Origin: JBLHLB01 sp047618505
Lineage (GTDB): Bacteria > Planctomycetota > UBA1135 > GCA-002686595
NCBI GenBank assembly: GCA_047618505.1
Contig: JBLHLB010000246.1
Location: 1 to 6,339, forward strand
Length of the DNA: 6,339 nucleotides
Direction of reading: 5' to 3'
The position numbers and the translations under genes are program-made. The first letter of the stretch is position 1; each line of letters begins with the position of its first letter. Under the pieces are notes generated by a model that saw nothing but the letters and a program-made list of their open reading frames with translations, was not told the origin of the DNA and did no database searches. Positions 1 through 5,551 of this stretch are shown piece by piece.

Positions 1-13
1 GGTCGGCGGGGAG

Positions 14-745
14 CTAGGCGAGGCGCTTCGGCGTTTCGAGGGCCTCTTGCTGGAGCTTGAAGATGTTCGAAATACCTGTCTCACCGAGCGCCAACATGTC
101 GTTCAGCAGCGCGCGCGAGAAGGTCTTCCCTTCGGCCGATCCTTGGACTTCCACGAACTCGCCTTCGCCAGTCATGACGAGGTTCATGTCGACGTCAGCG
201 CTGCTATCTTCGACGTAGTCGAGGTCGCAGACCGCTTCGCCGTTCACAACGCCGACGGAGACCGCGCCCAACTGTGTCCGCAGGGGCCAGGCACGCAGGA
301 CACGCTTCTCCTGCATGTGCATCAAAAGGTCGTGCAGGGCAACCCAGGCACCGGAAATGGCCGTCGTGCGCGTTCCACCATCGGCCTGCAGCACGTCGCA
401 ATCGACCCAAATGGTGCGCTCCGTCATCTTGTCGAATTCGATCACGGCGCGCAGGGAACGCCCGATCAAGCGCTGGATTTCCACCGAGCGGCCGTCGACC
501 TTACCCGCGCGATCGCGCGACTTGCGGAAGGGCGTCGAGGCCGGGTGCATCGCATACTCCGCTGTCAACCAACCGCGGCCCTTGCCTTTCATCCAGGGGG
601 GAACTCCGTCGGTGTAGACCGCGGTGCACAGAACCCGCGTCTCACCGAAGGTGGCGAGAACGGAGCCAGGTGCGGTGTTGGTGAATCCGCGGTGGAAACT
701 GACTTGGCGGTGTTCGCCGGCGGCGCGACCGTCGTGTCGGGACAT
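14..745 (-). CDS. rph: Ribonuclease PH (tRNA 3'-end phosphorolytic exoribonuclease)
   Basis: RNase PH removes nucleotides from the 3' end of tRNA precursors using inorganic phosphate, acting in the cytoplasm as a hexameric ring. The protein is 243 residues, close to the usual ~240. It opens with the family-typical DGRA near residue 5. The phosphate-binding arginines fall at R86 (GRSVEIQRLIGRSLRA) and R126 (ADGGTRTTA), the same numbers used for well-studied RNase PH enzymes. The acidic cluster D180/D184/D186 sits in EDSSADVDMN. The ATG at 745 is chosen because homology begins there; the frame stays open far upstream into birA but that part is not protein-like. No Shine-Dalgarno motif precedes the ATG; the leader is pyrimidine-rich. 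birA ends 140 nt upstream. In many bacteria rdgB follows rph, but only 13 bases remain after the stop, so this cannot be seen. Confidence 0.97.
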   Translation of the reverse strand: MSRHDGRAAGEHRQVSFHRGFTNTAPGSVLATFGETRVLCTAVYTDGVPPWMKGKGRGWLTAEYAMHPASTPFRKSRDRAGKVDGRSVEIQRLIGRSLRAVIEFDKMTERTIWVDCDVLQADGGTRTTAISGAWVALHDLLMHMQEKRVLRAWPLRTQLGAVSVGVVNGEAVCDLDYVEDSSADVDMNLVMTGEGEFVEVQGSAEGKTFSRALLNDMLALGETGISNIFKLQQEALETPKRLA

Positions 746-772
746 GCTGATTGGGTGTGGGGCCCGGAGGTT

Positions 773-799
773 GGGCGGGATCGGGCGGGATCGGGCGGA
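773..799. repeat. 10-bp tandem repeat in the rph leader
   Basis: Two perfect copies of GGGCGGGATC (773-782 and 783-792) are followed by a partial third copy (GGGCGGA, 793-799). The repeat lies 28 to 54 bases upstream of the rph start codon, in the 140-base gap between birA and rph. On the transcript it reads as repeated CCCGCCCGAT. The rest of the gap shows no clear promoter, terminator or ribosome binding site. The repeat could bind a protein or merely reflect slippage. Confidence 0.8.
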
Positions 800-885
800 G
801 AAATGGAGGAGAATGGACGCGGAGGAGCGACCTTTGCGCTGGACCTTTTGGGGGGCTGCGCTGGCGAGCAAAATGGGCGACCAGT

Positions 886-1749
886 CTAGCGAGTCGAGTG
901 CTCGCCGTCCGGACCCTTGACCGGCTCGACTTGAGCCACGTGCTCCAAGGGGACCCAGCGGGTCGATCCGTTCTCCAGCCGAAGGGCCAAGCCGCCCTCC
1001 AGTGCCAGACCCGTAAGATGGCCGCTGACGCTCTCCTGGCCAGCCTGCACACGCACCCGAAGTCCATCGAGACCAGTCGCTCTCAGGTAGGCAGCCTCTA
1101 GCTGCGCCCGGGCCGGGGCCGCCGGATCCAGGGCCAACTTTATCCACTTCTCGACGGTGGGGGCGAGGATCGCGAAGACGTCCTCGACCTCGGTTTCGAT
1201 GCCGGCCAGGGCCAGGCTCGTGACCGGTCGCTCCGCCAGAAGTTCGGGCGGGAAGCTCTGCTGGCCGACGTTGAGACCGATGCCGACCACGAAGTGCGGC
1301 CGGGCGGGGTCGAATGTGCGGGCTTCGACCAGGATTCCGGCCAGCTTGGCCGGCCCCAGGAGCAGGTCGTTGGGCCACTTGAGTCGAGCTTCCGCCAACC
1401 CGAGCATGCGCGCCACGCCGACCACACCGAGCCCCGCAGCCATGGTTAGGGCCGGAGGCCGCAGGTCGCCGCCGGGCTCGGGCAGCAGCACCAGGCTCCC
1501 GTAGAAGCCTTCCCCCTCCGCGCTCCGCCAGGCCGCTCCGCGTCGCCCGCGCCCTGCTTGCTGACCCGTGGCCAGGAACCAATCCCCGTGGCGTGCGGTC
1601 CCATCGGCGACAGCACACAAAGCCCGTTCATTGGTTGAGTCCACCACGCCTGCGCGCAGCACCCGTCGATCGGCATCAAAGTCCACGGTCTCAGCATAAC
1701 GACAAGCGACGGTCACCCGGTGATTGGGTGGCCGTCGCTGAGTTGCCAA
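886..1749 (-). CDS. birA: Biotin--[acetyl-CoA carboxylase] ligase, catalytic type without N-terminal HTH
   Basis: Biotin protein ligase activates biotin with ATP and transfers it to the biotin carrier protein of acetyl-CoA carboxylase. The 287-residue frame has the full catalytic order: STN at 38-40, the biotinyl-AMP loop GRGRRG at 66-71, KWPND at 124-128, the catalytic lysine in KLAGIL at 135-140, and GIGLN at 156-160. A small C-terminal SH3-like domain spans about 229-276. There is no DNA-binding winged-helix domain, so this is a class I ligase and is not expected to be the biotin repressor. The start is uncertain. The most upstream codon is TTG at 1749; in-frame GTG codons at 1716 and 1686 are alternatives, and none has a good Shine-Dalgarno. 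The conserved region begins around residue 30, so GTG 1686 (266 residues) is credible. It lies 60 nt after the phosphatase gene and 140 nt before rph, possibly co-transcribed. Confidence 0.95.
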   Translation of the reverse strand: MATQRRPPNHRVTVACRYAETVDFDADRRVLRAGVVDSTNERALCAVADGTARHGDWFLATGQQAGRGRRGAAWRSAEGEGFYGSLVLLPEPGGDLRPPALTMAAGLGVVGVARMLGLAEARLKWPNDLLLGPAKLAGILVEARTFDPARPHFVVGIGLNVGQQSFPPELLAERPVTSLALAGIETEVEDVFAILAPTVEKWIKLALDPAAPARAQLEAAYLRATGLDGLRVRVQAGQESVSGHLTGLALEGGLALRLENGSTRWVPLEHVAQVEPVKGPDGEHSTR

Positions 1750-1752
1750 GGT

Positions 1753-1799
1753 CTGGGCTCAGTGCTTGAGTCTGTGGCTTCACCTAGTGATCAGCCCAG
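1753..1799 (-). promoter_or_regulatory. Inverted repeat between phosphatase gene and birA
   Basis: CTGGGCT (1753-1759) and AGCCCAG (1793-1799) are 7-bp complementary arms with a 33-nt loop, which itself contains TCAC-CTA-GTGA (1780-1790). No U-run follows on the minus strand, so it is not a standard terminator. It lies just upstream of the earliest birA start and could affect that leader, or mean nothing. Confidence 0.2.
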
Positions 1800-1809
1800 C
1801 TGCCTGGGA

Positions 1810-2373
1810 CTAGTGCCGTTCGATATAGTCAATCGCCATGGCCTCGTAGACCGGGCTCTTGAGGCCCACGGTCTTGGCTTCGGCGAGGGCTGCGTCGAGG
1901 TCGATGCCGCCGTCGAGGACACGCCAGGGAAGCCACAGGGCGCCGACGCGATTGGCAGAGGAGCAGTGCAAGAGAATCGGGCGTTCGGCGGTGTTGAGCA
2001 GATTGCGCAGCTCATCGAAGATGCCGTCATTCAGCTCTTCGGGCCCATTCCAAGGCAGGCTGACATAGTTCAGTTCGAGGCCTTCAATGACCTCGCGCTC
2101 GTTGAAGTCCTTGTTCTCCGCTTCGTGCCGTAGATTGATCACCGTTCGTACGCCGCCCATCTTGGACTGGGCGAAGTCCTCGGGGGTCGGTTGGCTGGCC
2201 ACGAAGATGCCACCGAAGGTGTGCAGTCGGGTGATGTCGCCGCACTCATAGAGTTCAAGGGATTCGGTCGTGATGGCCGTGTGCTCGGGCTCAACTACCG
2301 CGTCGGAGGTCGTGGAGCAGCTAGCGGTGGTCAGGGCCAGGAATACGCCGAGGGCGATGAGTGTTTTCTGCAT
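1810..2373 (-). CDS. Putative lipoprotein, DUF442/BLH-type protein tyrosine phosphatase family
   Basis: The 187-residue protein begins with a short signal sequence (K3, hydrophobic run 5-14) ending TTAS|C19, a lipobox lacking the usual Leu at -3, so lipid attachment is likely but not certain. The rest matches the small phosphatase-like family related to DUF442 (beta-lactamase-hydrolase-like phosphatase domain). Visible hallmarks are GGIFVASQPTPEDF near residues 54-67, VRTVINLR near 75-82, the active-site loop HCSSANRVGAL (C137, R142) and the terminal EAKTVGLKSP. The loop is C-x4-R, as in this family, rather than the C-x5-R of classical tyrosine phosphatases. Ala140 stands where relatives usually have Gly. 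Substrate is unknown: phosphoester hydrolysis or sulfur transfer are both conceivable. The ATG at 2373 is chosen because the signal peptide begins there; longer in-frame starts add sequence that is not protein-like. A candidate ECF promoter lies upstream. Confidence 0.85.
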   Translation of the reverse strand: MQKTLIALGVFLALTTASCSTTSDAVVEPEHTAITTESLELYECGDITRLHTFGGIFVASQPTPEDFAQSKMGGVRTVINLRHEAENKDFNEREVIEGLELNYVSLPWNGPEELNDGIFDELRNLLNTAERPILLHCSSANRVGALWLPWRVLDGGIDLDAALAEAKTVGLKSPVYEAMAIDYIERH

Positions 2374-2461
2374 GGAATCGTCTTGGTTCGCGTGGTGAAT
2401 CTGGGCGACAGGTGACGCGGGCGTCGGCGGATTGGCCCGCTCGATCACTCGCCTCAAACCT

Positions 2462-2489
2462 GTAGAGACACAGAATCCCGGGAGGTTCC
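2462..2489 (-). promoter_or_regulatory. Candidate ECF-sigma promoter for the lipoprotein phosphatase
   Basis: On the minus strand GGAACCT (2489-2483) is followed, after exactly 15 nt, by CTCTAC (2467-2462). This resembles the sigma-E type pattern GGAACTT-N15-GTCTAA, including the AAC core of ECF -35 elements. Transcription would start near 2455, giving a leader of about 80 nt before the ATG at 2373. An ECF sigma gene ends only 45 nt upstream of the -35. The match is by eye; the -35 overlaps the GC hairpin at 2476-2494, which could itself account for part of the pattern. Confidence 0.3.
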
Positions 2490-2494
2490 CGGGA
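2476..2494 (-). terminator. GC-rich hairpin, possible terminator of the apt-sigma-ECF unit
   Basis: Two copies of TCCCGGGA (2476-2483 and 2487-2494) are separated by 3 nt and can form an 8-bp stem. On the minus strand the stem is followed by the moderately T-rich TTCTGTGTCTCT, 40 nt after the stop of the ECF sigma gene. The tail is not a clean U-run, so termination may be weak. Each arm is also self-palindromic, which could instead make this a protein-binding site. Confidence 0.4.
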
Positions 2495-2533
2495 AAACCA
2501 AAGCAGCCCCGTGGGCCCCCAATAACAGCCCTC

Positions 2534-3346
2534 CTAGCTCCGGAATTCGGCCAAGAGCGTCTCGCGCAGGACATCGGGCAGCTCACCCCGGGCAATCTCG
2601 TGACAGAGCTCTTGGGTCAAATCCATGGTCTCGAAGAGCTTCGAGCAGCGCTCGCAGACCATCTGGTCGGGGAACTCGAAGGCCAGTCCGCGATCCAGGG
2701 TCTCCTGCTTGGCCTGGAGTAGGTCCAGGCAGACCTGGCTCGAGTAGATCGTTGGCGGGACCTCGGCCCGGGGCAGGGCTTCCTCAAGGGCCTTGCGTAG
2801 TCGCAGGCGCGCGCGGTGTAGGCGCGTCTTTACGGTCGCCTCCTTCAGATCCAAGACGCCGGCGACCTCAGCTAGGGAGAATCCGGCGATCTCCTTGAGC
2901 ACCAAGGGCATACGGAAATCCAAGGGCAACTCAATGATGGCCTGCTCGAGTTGGGCTCGACCCTCCTCTCGCATGCTCATTCCCAGGGGATCATCTTCCC
3001 CGTGGGTGTCGGGTACGACGGCCATGCGTGATTCGCCGAAGGGCAGCAGCTCATCGAGTGAATCGACATGCTCCGGCTCCCCGGACTTCTTGCGGTGGAA
3101 GCGTTGGCAGACCCGCGACGCGATTGTGTAGAGCCACGTGCTCACCTTCGAGCGCCCCGCGAATTGATCCCAATGTCGGAAGGCCTGAAGGAAGGTCTCC
3201 TGCACCAAGTCCTCCGCTTCCTGGGCGTTCCCACAGAAGCGCAACCCCAGGGAATACAAGCGCCCACCATGGGCCTCCACAAGCAGGGGCAGCGCCACTT
3301 CGCGGGATTCGCTGCCATCGAGTTCCGTCCCGCCAATTTCTTGCAT
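2534..3346 (-). CDS. ECF-type RNA polymerase sigma factor with Cys-containing C-terminal extension
   Basis: This 270-residue protein is an extracytoplasmic-function sigma factor, which directs core RNA polymerase to a dedicated promoter set. Region 2 spans about 16-87, with AEDLVQETFLQAFRHW at 44-59 and the -10-recognition helix STWLYTIASRVCQRFHRKK. Region 4 spans about 130-190, with the HTH FSLAEVAGVLDLKEATVKTR. After a normal ECF length of ~190 it continues ~80 residues. This tail contains C206, the pair C231/C234 (VCERC) and C248-H249, preceded by LDRGLAFEFPDQM. Its shape recalls the zinc-binding anti-sigma (ZAS / zf-HC2) fold, except that D227 takes the place of the usual His before CxxC. 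No separate anti-sigma gene follows, so the tail may regulate the factor in cis. The ATG at 3346 has a good AAGGAAG Shine-Dalgarno with an 8-nt spacer. It lies 35 nt after the preceding sigma gene and is probably co-transcribed with it. Confidence 0.93.
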   Translation of the reverse strand: MQEIGGTELDGSESREVALPLLVEAHGGRLYSLGLRFCGNAQEAEDLVQETFLQAFRHWDQFAGRSKVSTWLYTIASRVCQRFHRKKSGEPEHVDSLDELLPFGESRMAVVPDTHGEDDPLGMSMREEGRAQLEQAIIELPLDFRMPLVLKEIAGFSLAEVAGVLDLKEATVKTRLHRARLRLRKALEEALPRAEVPPTIYSSQVCLDLLQAKQETLDRGLAFEFPDQMVCERCSKLFETMDLTQELCHEIARGELPDVLRETLLAEFRS

Positions 3347-3381
3347 GGAGAGGTCTTCCTTCGACGGTGGCGAGCCCGGGC

Positions 3382-4758
3382 TCAGTTGCCCATCAACACG
3401 CCGGCCCGCTGGCCCAGGAGCCCTTTGAGTCGGCTCATGACGTTGGAGTGGATCTGGCAGACGCGACTCTCGGTCAGGGCGAGCATCTCGCCGATCTCCC
3501 GCATCGTGTGGCCGTACTGGTAGTACTGCTCGATGATGAAGCGTTCCTTGTGGGTCAGCGCGCGGGTGATGAAGCTCATTAGGTCGCGGCGGTTCAGTTC
3601 GCCGACGGGATCGACGGCGCTCTTGTCCTCGAGCACCTCGACCTTCTCGACGGAGCCGTCGTCATCCTCCCACTTCTCAGAGAGGGAGAACATGGTCTTG
3701 GCACGCGCTTCCTGGATCTCCTTGGAGAGTTCGCCGTGCTCCATTTCGAGCGTCTTGGCGAGTTCGGCGTGGGTCGGTTCACGGCCGTATTCGGCAGTCA
3801 AGCGCTGTAGAGCTTTATCGATGCGGCTTGCCTTGAGGCGCACCAAGCGCGGAACCCAGTCCTGCGAACGCAGTTGGTCAAGGATTGCACCGCGCACTCG
3901 CGTGGAGCAGTAGGTCTTGAACTTGATGCCGCGGTAGGGGTCGAAGCCGCGGATCGCATCCATCAGCCCGAAGTTGCCCGCGCTGATCAGATCGTCTAAC
4001 TCGATCGACTTCGGCAGGGTTTGCAGCAGTCGCTCAGCGATGTATTTGACCAACGGGTGATGCCGCTCGATCAGGATGTTGCGCAGGTTGTCCAGCGCGC
4101 GGTTGTTCTTACGTCCGCCCTCACTCGCTTCCTTGCGATAGAGGATCCACAGCTCTTCCGTGGGGGTGTCCGCGATGCTCGGGGTGGCGTTGGCCGCGAC
4201 CTTCTCCTTCGTGGGAGCAGTCTCGGATGTCGCCTCGGGAGCGTTGATTGTTGTCGCCGTAGATGTCACCGCGGGAGTCTTGGGGGCAGAAGTGAAGCGG
4301 GGCGGGGGGGAGCTTTTCTTGGGTGCCTTAGCGGCCTTGACGGCGGTGATCTTTCTTACGGGCGTCGCCTTCTTCGCAGCCTGGGTTGCAGGCTTCTTGG
4401 CGGCCGTCTTTGTTGCCGTGCGCTTGGGGGCAGCCTTCTTCGGCGTCGCTTTCTTCCCACTGGACCCTTTGGTGGTCGTTTTTTTCAGGGTCGCCTTTTT
4501 CGCGGCGGTTTTCTTCGTTGCCGACTTGTTTGCGGCGTCCTTCTTGGGGGTCGCCTTCTTGGAGGCGGCCTTTCTCGGCGCGGGTTTCTTTATGGCAGGC
4601 TTCTTGGTCGCTGCCTTCTTGGCGACAGCCTTCTTCTTGGTGGCGGTTTTCTTGGCCGCCGCCTTCTTGGTGGTCTTCTTGGCGGAGGTAGCCTTGGACT
4701 TGGCGCTAGCCTTCTTCTGCACCTTCTTGGTGGTCTTTTTTGCCTTACGAGCCGCCAT
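3382..4758 (-). CDS. WhiG/FliA-type sigma-70 family factor with Lys/Ala-rich N-terminal tail
   Basis: The 458-residue protein has a complete group 3 sigma core at its C-terminal half. Region 2 is about 232-303 (LPLVKY-like HHPLVKYIAERLL, ELDDLISAGNFGLMDAIRGFD, IKFKTYCSTRVRGAILDQLR). Region 3 is about 305-350 (EYGREPTHAELAKTL). Region 4 is about 395-450 (LTHKERFIIEQYYQYGHTMREIGE and the HTH ALTESRVCQIHSNVMSRLK). Region 1.1 is absent. Residues 1-150 form a low-complexity tail of KKA/KKT/KKP units: I count 52 lysines and one acidic residue (D74). A Pro/Ala/Thr-rich linker (151-200) follows. The tail resembles histone H1 C-termini and bacterial H1-like proteins. The ATG at 4758 starts 2 nt after the apt stop codon and no Shine-Dalgarno is evident, so translational coupling is likely. 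The target genes cannot be deduced: no flagellar or sporulation genes are nearby. An ECF sigma gene follows by 35 nt. Confidence 0.95.
   Translation of the reverse strand: MAARKAKKTTKKVQKKASAKSKATSAKKTTKKAAAKKTATKKKAVAKKAATKKPAIKKPAPRKAASKKATPKKDAANKSATKKTAAKKATLKKTTTKGSSGKKATPKKAAPKRTATKTAAKKPATQAAKKATPVRKITAVKAAKAPKKSSPPPRFTSAPKTPAVTSTATTINAPEATSETAPTKEKVAANATPSIADTPTEELWILYRKEASEGGRKNNRALDNLRNILIERHHPLVKYIAERLLQTLPKSIELDDLISAGNFGLMDAIRGFDPYRGIKFKTYCSTRVRGAILDQLRSQDWVPRLVRLKASRIDKALQRLTAEYGREPTHAELAKTLEMEHGELSKEIQEARAKTMFSLSEKWEDDDGSVEKVEVLEDKSAVDPVGELNRRDLMSFITRALTHKERFIIEQYYQYGHTMREIGEMLALTESRVCQIHSNVMSRLKGLLGQRAGVLMGN
4309..4752 (-). repeat. Coding low-complexity repeat: Lys/Ala-rich histone-H1-like tail of the sigma factor
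   Basis: Residues 3-150 of the sigma factor are built from degenerate four- to five-residue units such as AAKK, TPKK, KKTA and KKPA. The plus strand shows it as recurring GCCTTCTTGG-like words. Codons vary between units (AAG and AAA, GCC/GCT/GCG), which argues that the protein composition is selected rather than being a recent DNA expansion. Homopolymers of 7 A (4479-4485) and 7 C (4304-4310) on the coding strand lie inside and just past its end. Confidence 0.9.
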
Positions 4759-4760
4759 GA

Positions 4761-5270
4761 TTAGTACGTGACCAAGCTGTGAACGGGGATGTCACCGAGC
4801 TTCTTGCGGCCGGGTAGAAAGCCGAGCTCAATAACGACGGCGCAGGCCACGGGATTGCCACCAATCTTGCGCACCAAGCGCAGGGCAGCCTCCATGGTTC
4901 CGCCGGTGGCGAGTAGGTCATCCACCATCAGGACACGTTGACCGTCGAAGACAGCGTCCGTGTGGATCTCAATCGTGTCCGTGCCGTATTCGAGCTCGTA
5001 GGACTCGGAAGCGGTCTTCCAGGGCAACTTGCCGGGCTTGCGAATCGGGATGAAGCCCTTGCCCAGCTGCGTCGCCAGGGGCACTCCAAAAATGAAGCCG
5101 CGCGACTCGATCCCACAGATCAAATCAAAGTCATAGCCGGCCACGGCTTCCGCCATCTTGTCGATGGATGCCTTCAGGGCCAAGGGGTCCTGTAGCATCG
5201 GGGTGATGTCCTTGAAGACGATCCCCTGCTTGGGGAAGTCCTGGACGTCACGGATGGTGCGCTCGATCAC
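4761..5270 (-). CDS. apt: Adenine phosphoribosyltransferase
   Basis: APT converts adenine and PRPP to AMP and pyrophosphate in purine salvage, in the cytoplasm. The 169-residue length is typical. Family marks are DFPKQGIVFKDITPML at 11-26, GIESRGFIFG at 53-62, the flexible-loop region RKPGKLPW...YELEYG at 77-96, and the PRPP-binding motif VLMVDDLLATGGT at 113-125 (D117, D118, T122, G123, G124, T125). The start is GTG at 5270: an AAGGAG Shine-Dalgarno sits 6 nt upstream, and an in-frame stop at 5285-5283 rules out a longer protein. The stop codon is 2 nt from the ATG of the sigma factor gene, so apt is the first gene of an apt-sigma-ECF unit. The grouping of a salvage enzyme with two sigma genes has no obvious functional logic and may simply provide steady expression. 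Confidence 0.97.
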   Translation of the reverse strand: MIERTIRDVQDFPKQGIVFKDITPMLQDPLALKASIDKMAEAVAGYDFDLICGIESRGFIFGVPLATQLGKGFIPIRKPGKLPWKTASESYELEYGTDTIEIHTDAVFDGQRVLMVDDLLATGGTMEAALRLVRKIGGNPVACAVVIELGFLPGRKKLGDIPVHSLVTY

Positions 5271-5276
5271 AATCTG

Positions 5277-5282
5277 CTCCTT
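5277..5282 (-). promoter_or_regulatory. Ribosome binding site deciding the GTG start of apt
   Basis: AAGGAG lies 6 nt before the GTG at 5270 on the minus strand. It is one of only two strong Shine-Dalgarno motifs in the window (the other precedes the ECF gene) and it fixes a non-ATG start for apt. Confidence 0.85.
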
Positions 5283-5520
5283 CTAGCGGATCTTTCGGGG
5301 CGACGAACTCCCGAGAAGACTCCAGGGCGAGGGATCGCGCTAGAAGAGCCGGCTGGGATGGACATCGTCGTGCTTCGTAGCTTCGGACGGGTACCAAGAT
5401 CGCTTGAGGACTTTCTTTCCGCCCTCAGGATCCGTGACACCCGCGCTTCGGCTCTGCCGGCCCCCACGTCGCCGCACCAGTTCCCCTGGGGCCGCGACGC
5501 CGAGCAGGCGTAACCCCTTG

Positions 5521-5548
5521 TGTATAACGATCTTGGCGGCTCAAACAA
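5521..5548 (-). promoter_or_regulatory. Candidate housekeeping promoter of the apt-sigma-ECF unit
   Basis: On the minus strand TTGTTT (5548-5543) and TATACA (5526-5521) are separated by 16 nt, a fair match to the sigma-70 pattern TTGACA-N16/18-TATAAT. It is the only AT-rich patch in the gap upstream of apt. The start site would be near 5514, leaving a leader of about 245 nt before the GTG. The -35 match is only three of six, so this is a suggestion. Confidence 0.35.
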
Positions 5549-5551
5549 GGA

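Noticed and set aside
47..889. A 280-residue plus-strand open frame opposite rph
   Set aside because: It is the antisense shadow of rph; no recognisable domain and GC-rich genes routinely leave such frames open.
14..1618. A 534-residue open frame that includes rph and extends upstream through birA
   Set aside because: Only the last 243 residues match a protein family; the upstream part overlaps birA on the same strand in another frame and is Arg/Gly/Pro-rich shadow sequence.
1810..2595. The extended 261-residue start for the phosphatase gene
   Set aside because: The extra 74 residues overlap the end of the ECF gene, cross the hairpin and would bury the clear signal peptide that begins at 2373.
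4160..4771. A plus-strand frame encoding a very hydrophobic Phe/Ala/Val-rich 'membrane protein'
   Set aside because: It is the reverse complement of the Lys/Ala repeat (AAG/AAA read as CTT/TTT), overlaps the well-supported sigma gene and has no independent support.
5541..5543. TGA as a selenocysteine codon joining two halves of a minus-strand frame
   Set aside because: No SECIS-like hairpin was evident after the TGA and neither half is a recognised family; chance or decay is simpler.
5267..5548. A 93-residue minus frame overlapping the apt start
   Set aside because: Rich in rare AGA/AGG codons and low-complexity Ser/Arg sequence, unlike the real genes; overlaps the apt ribosome binding site.
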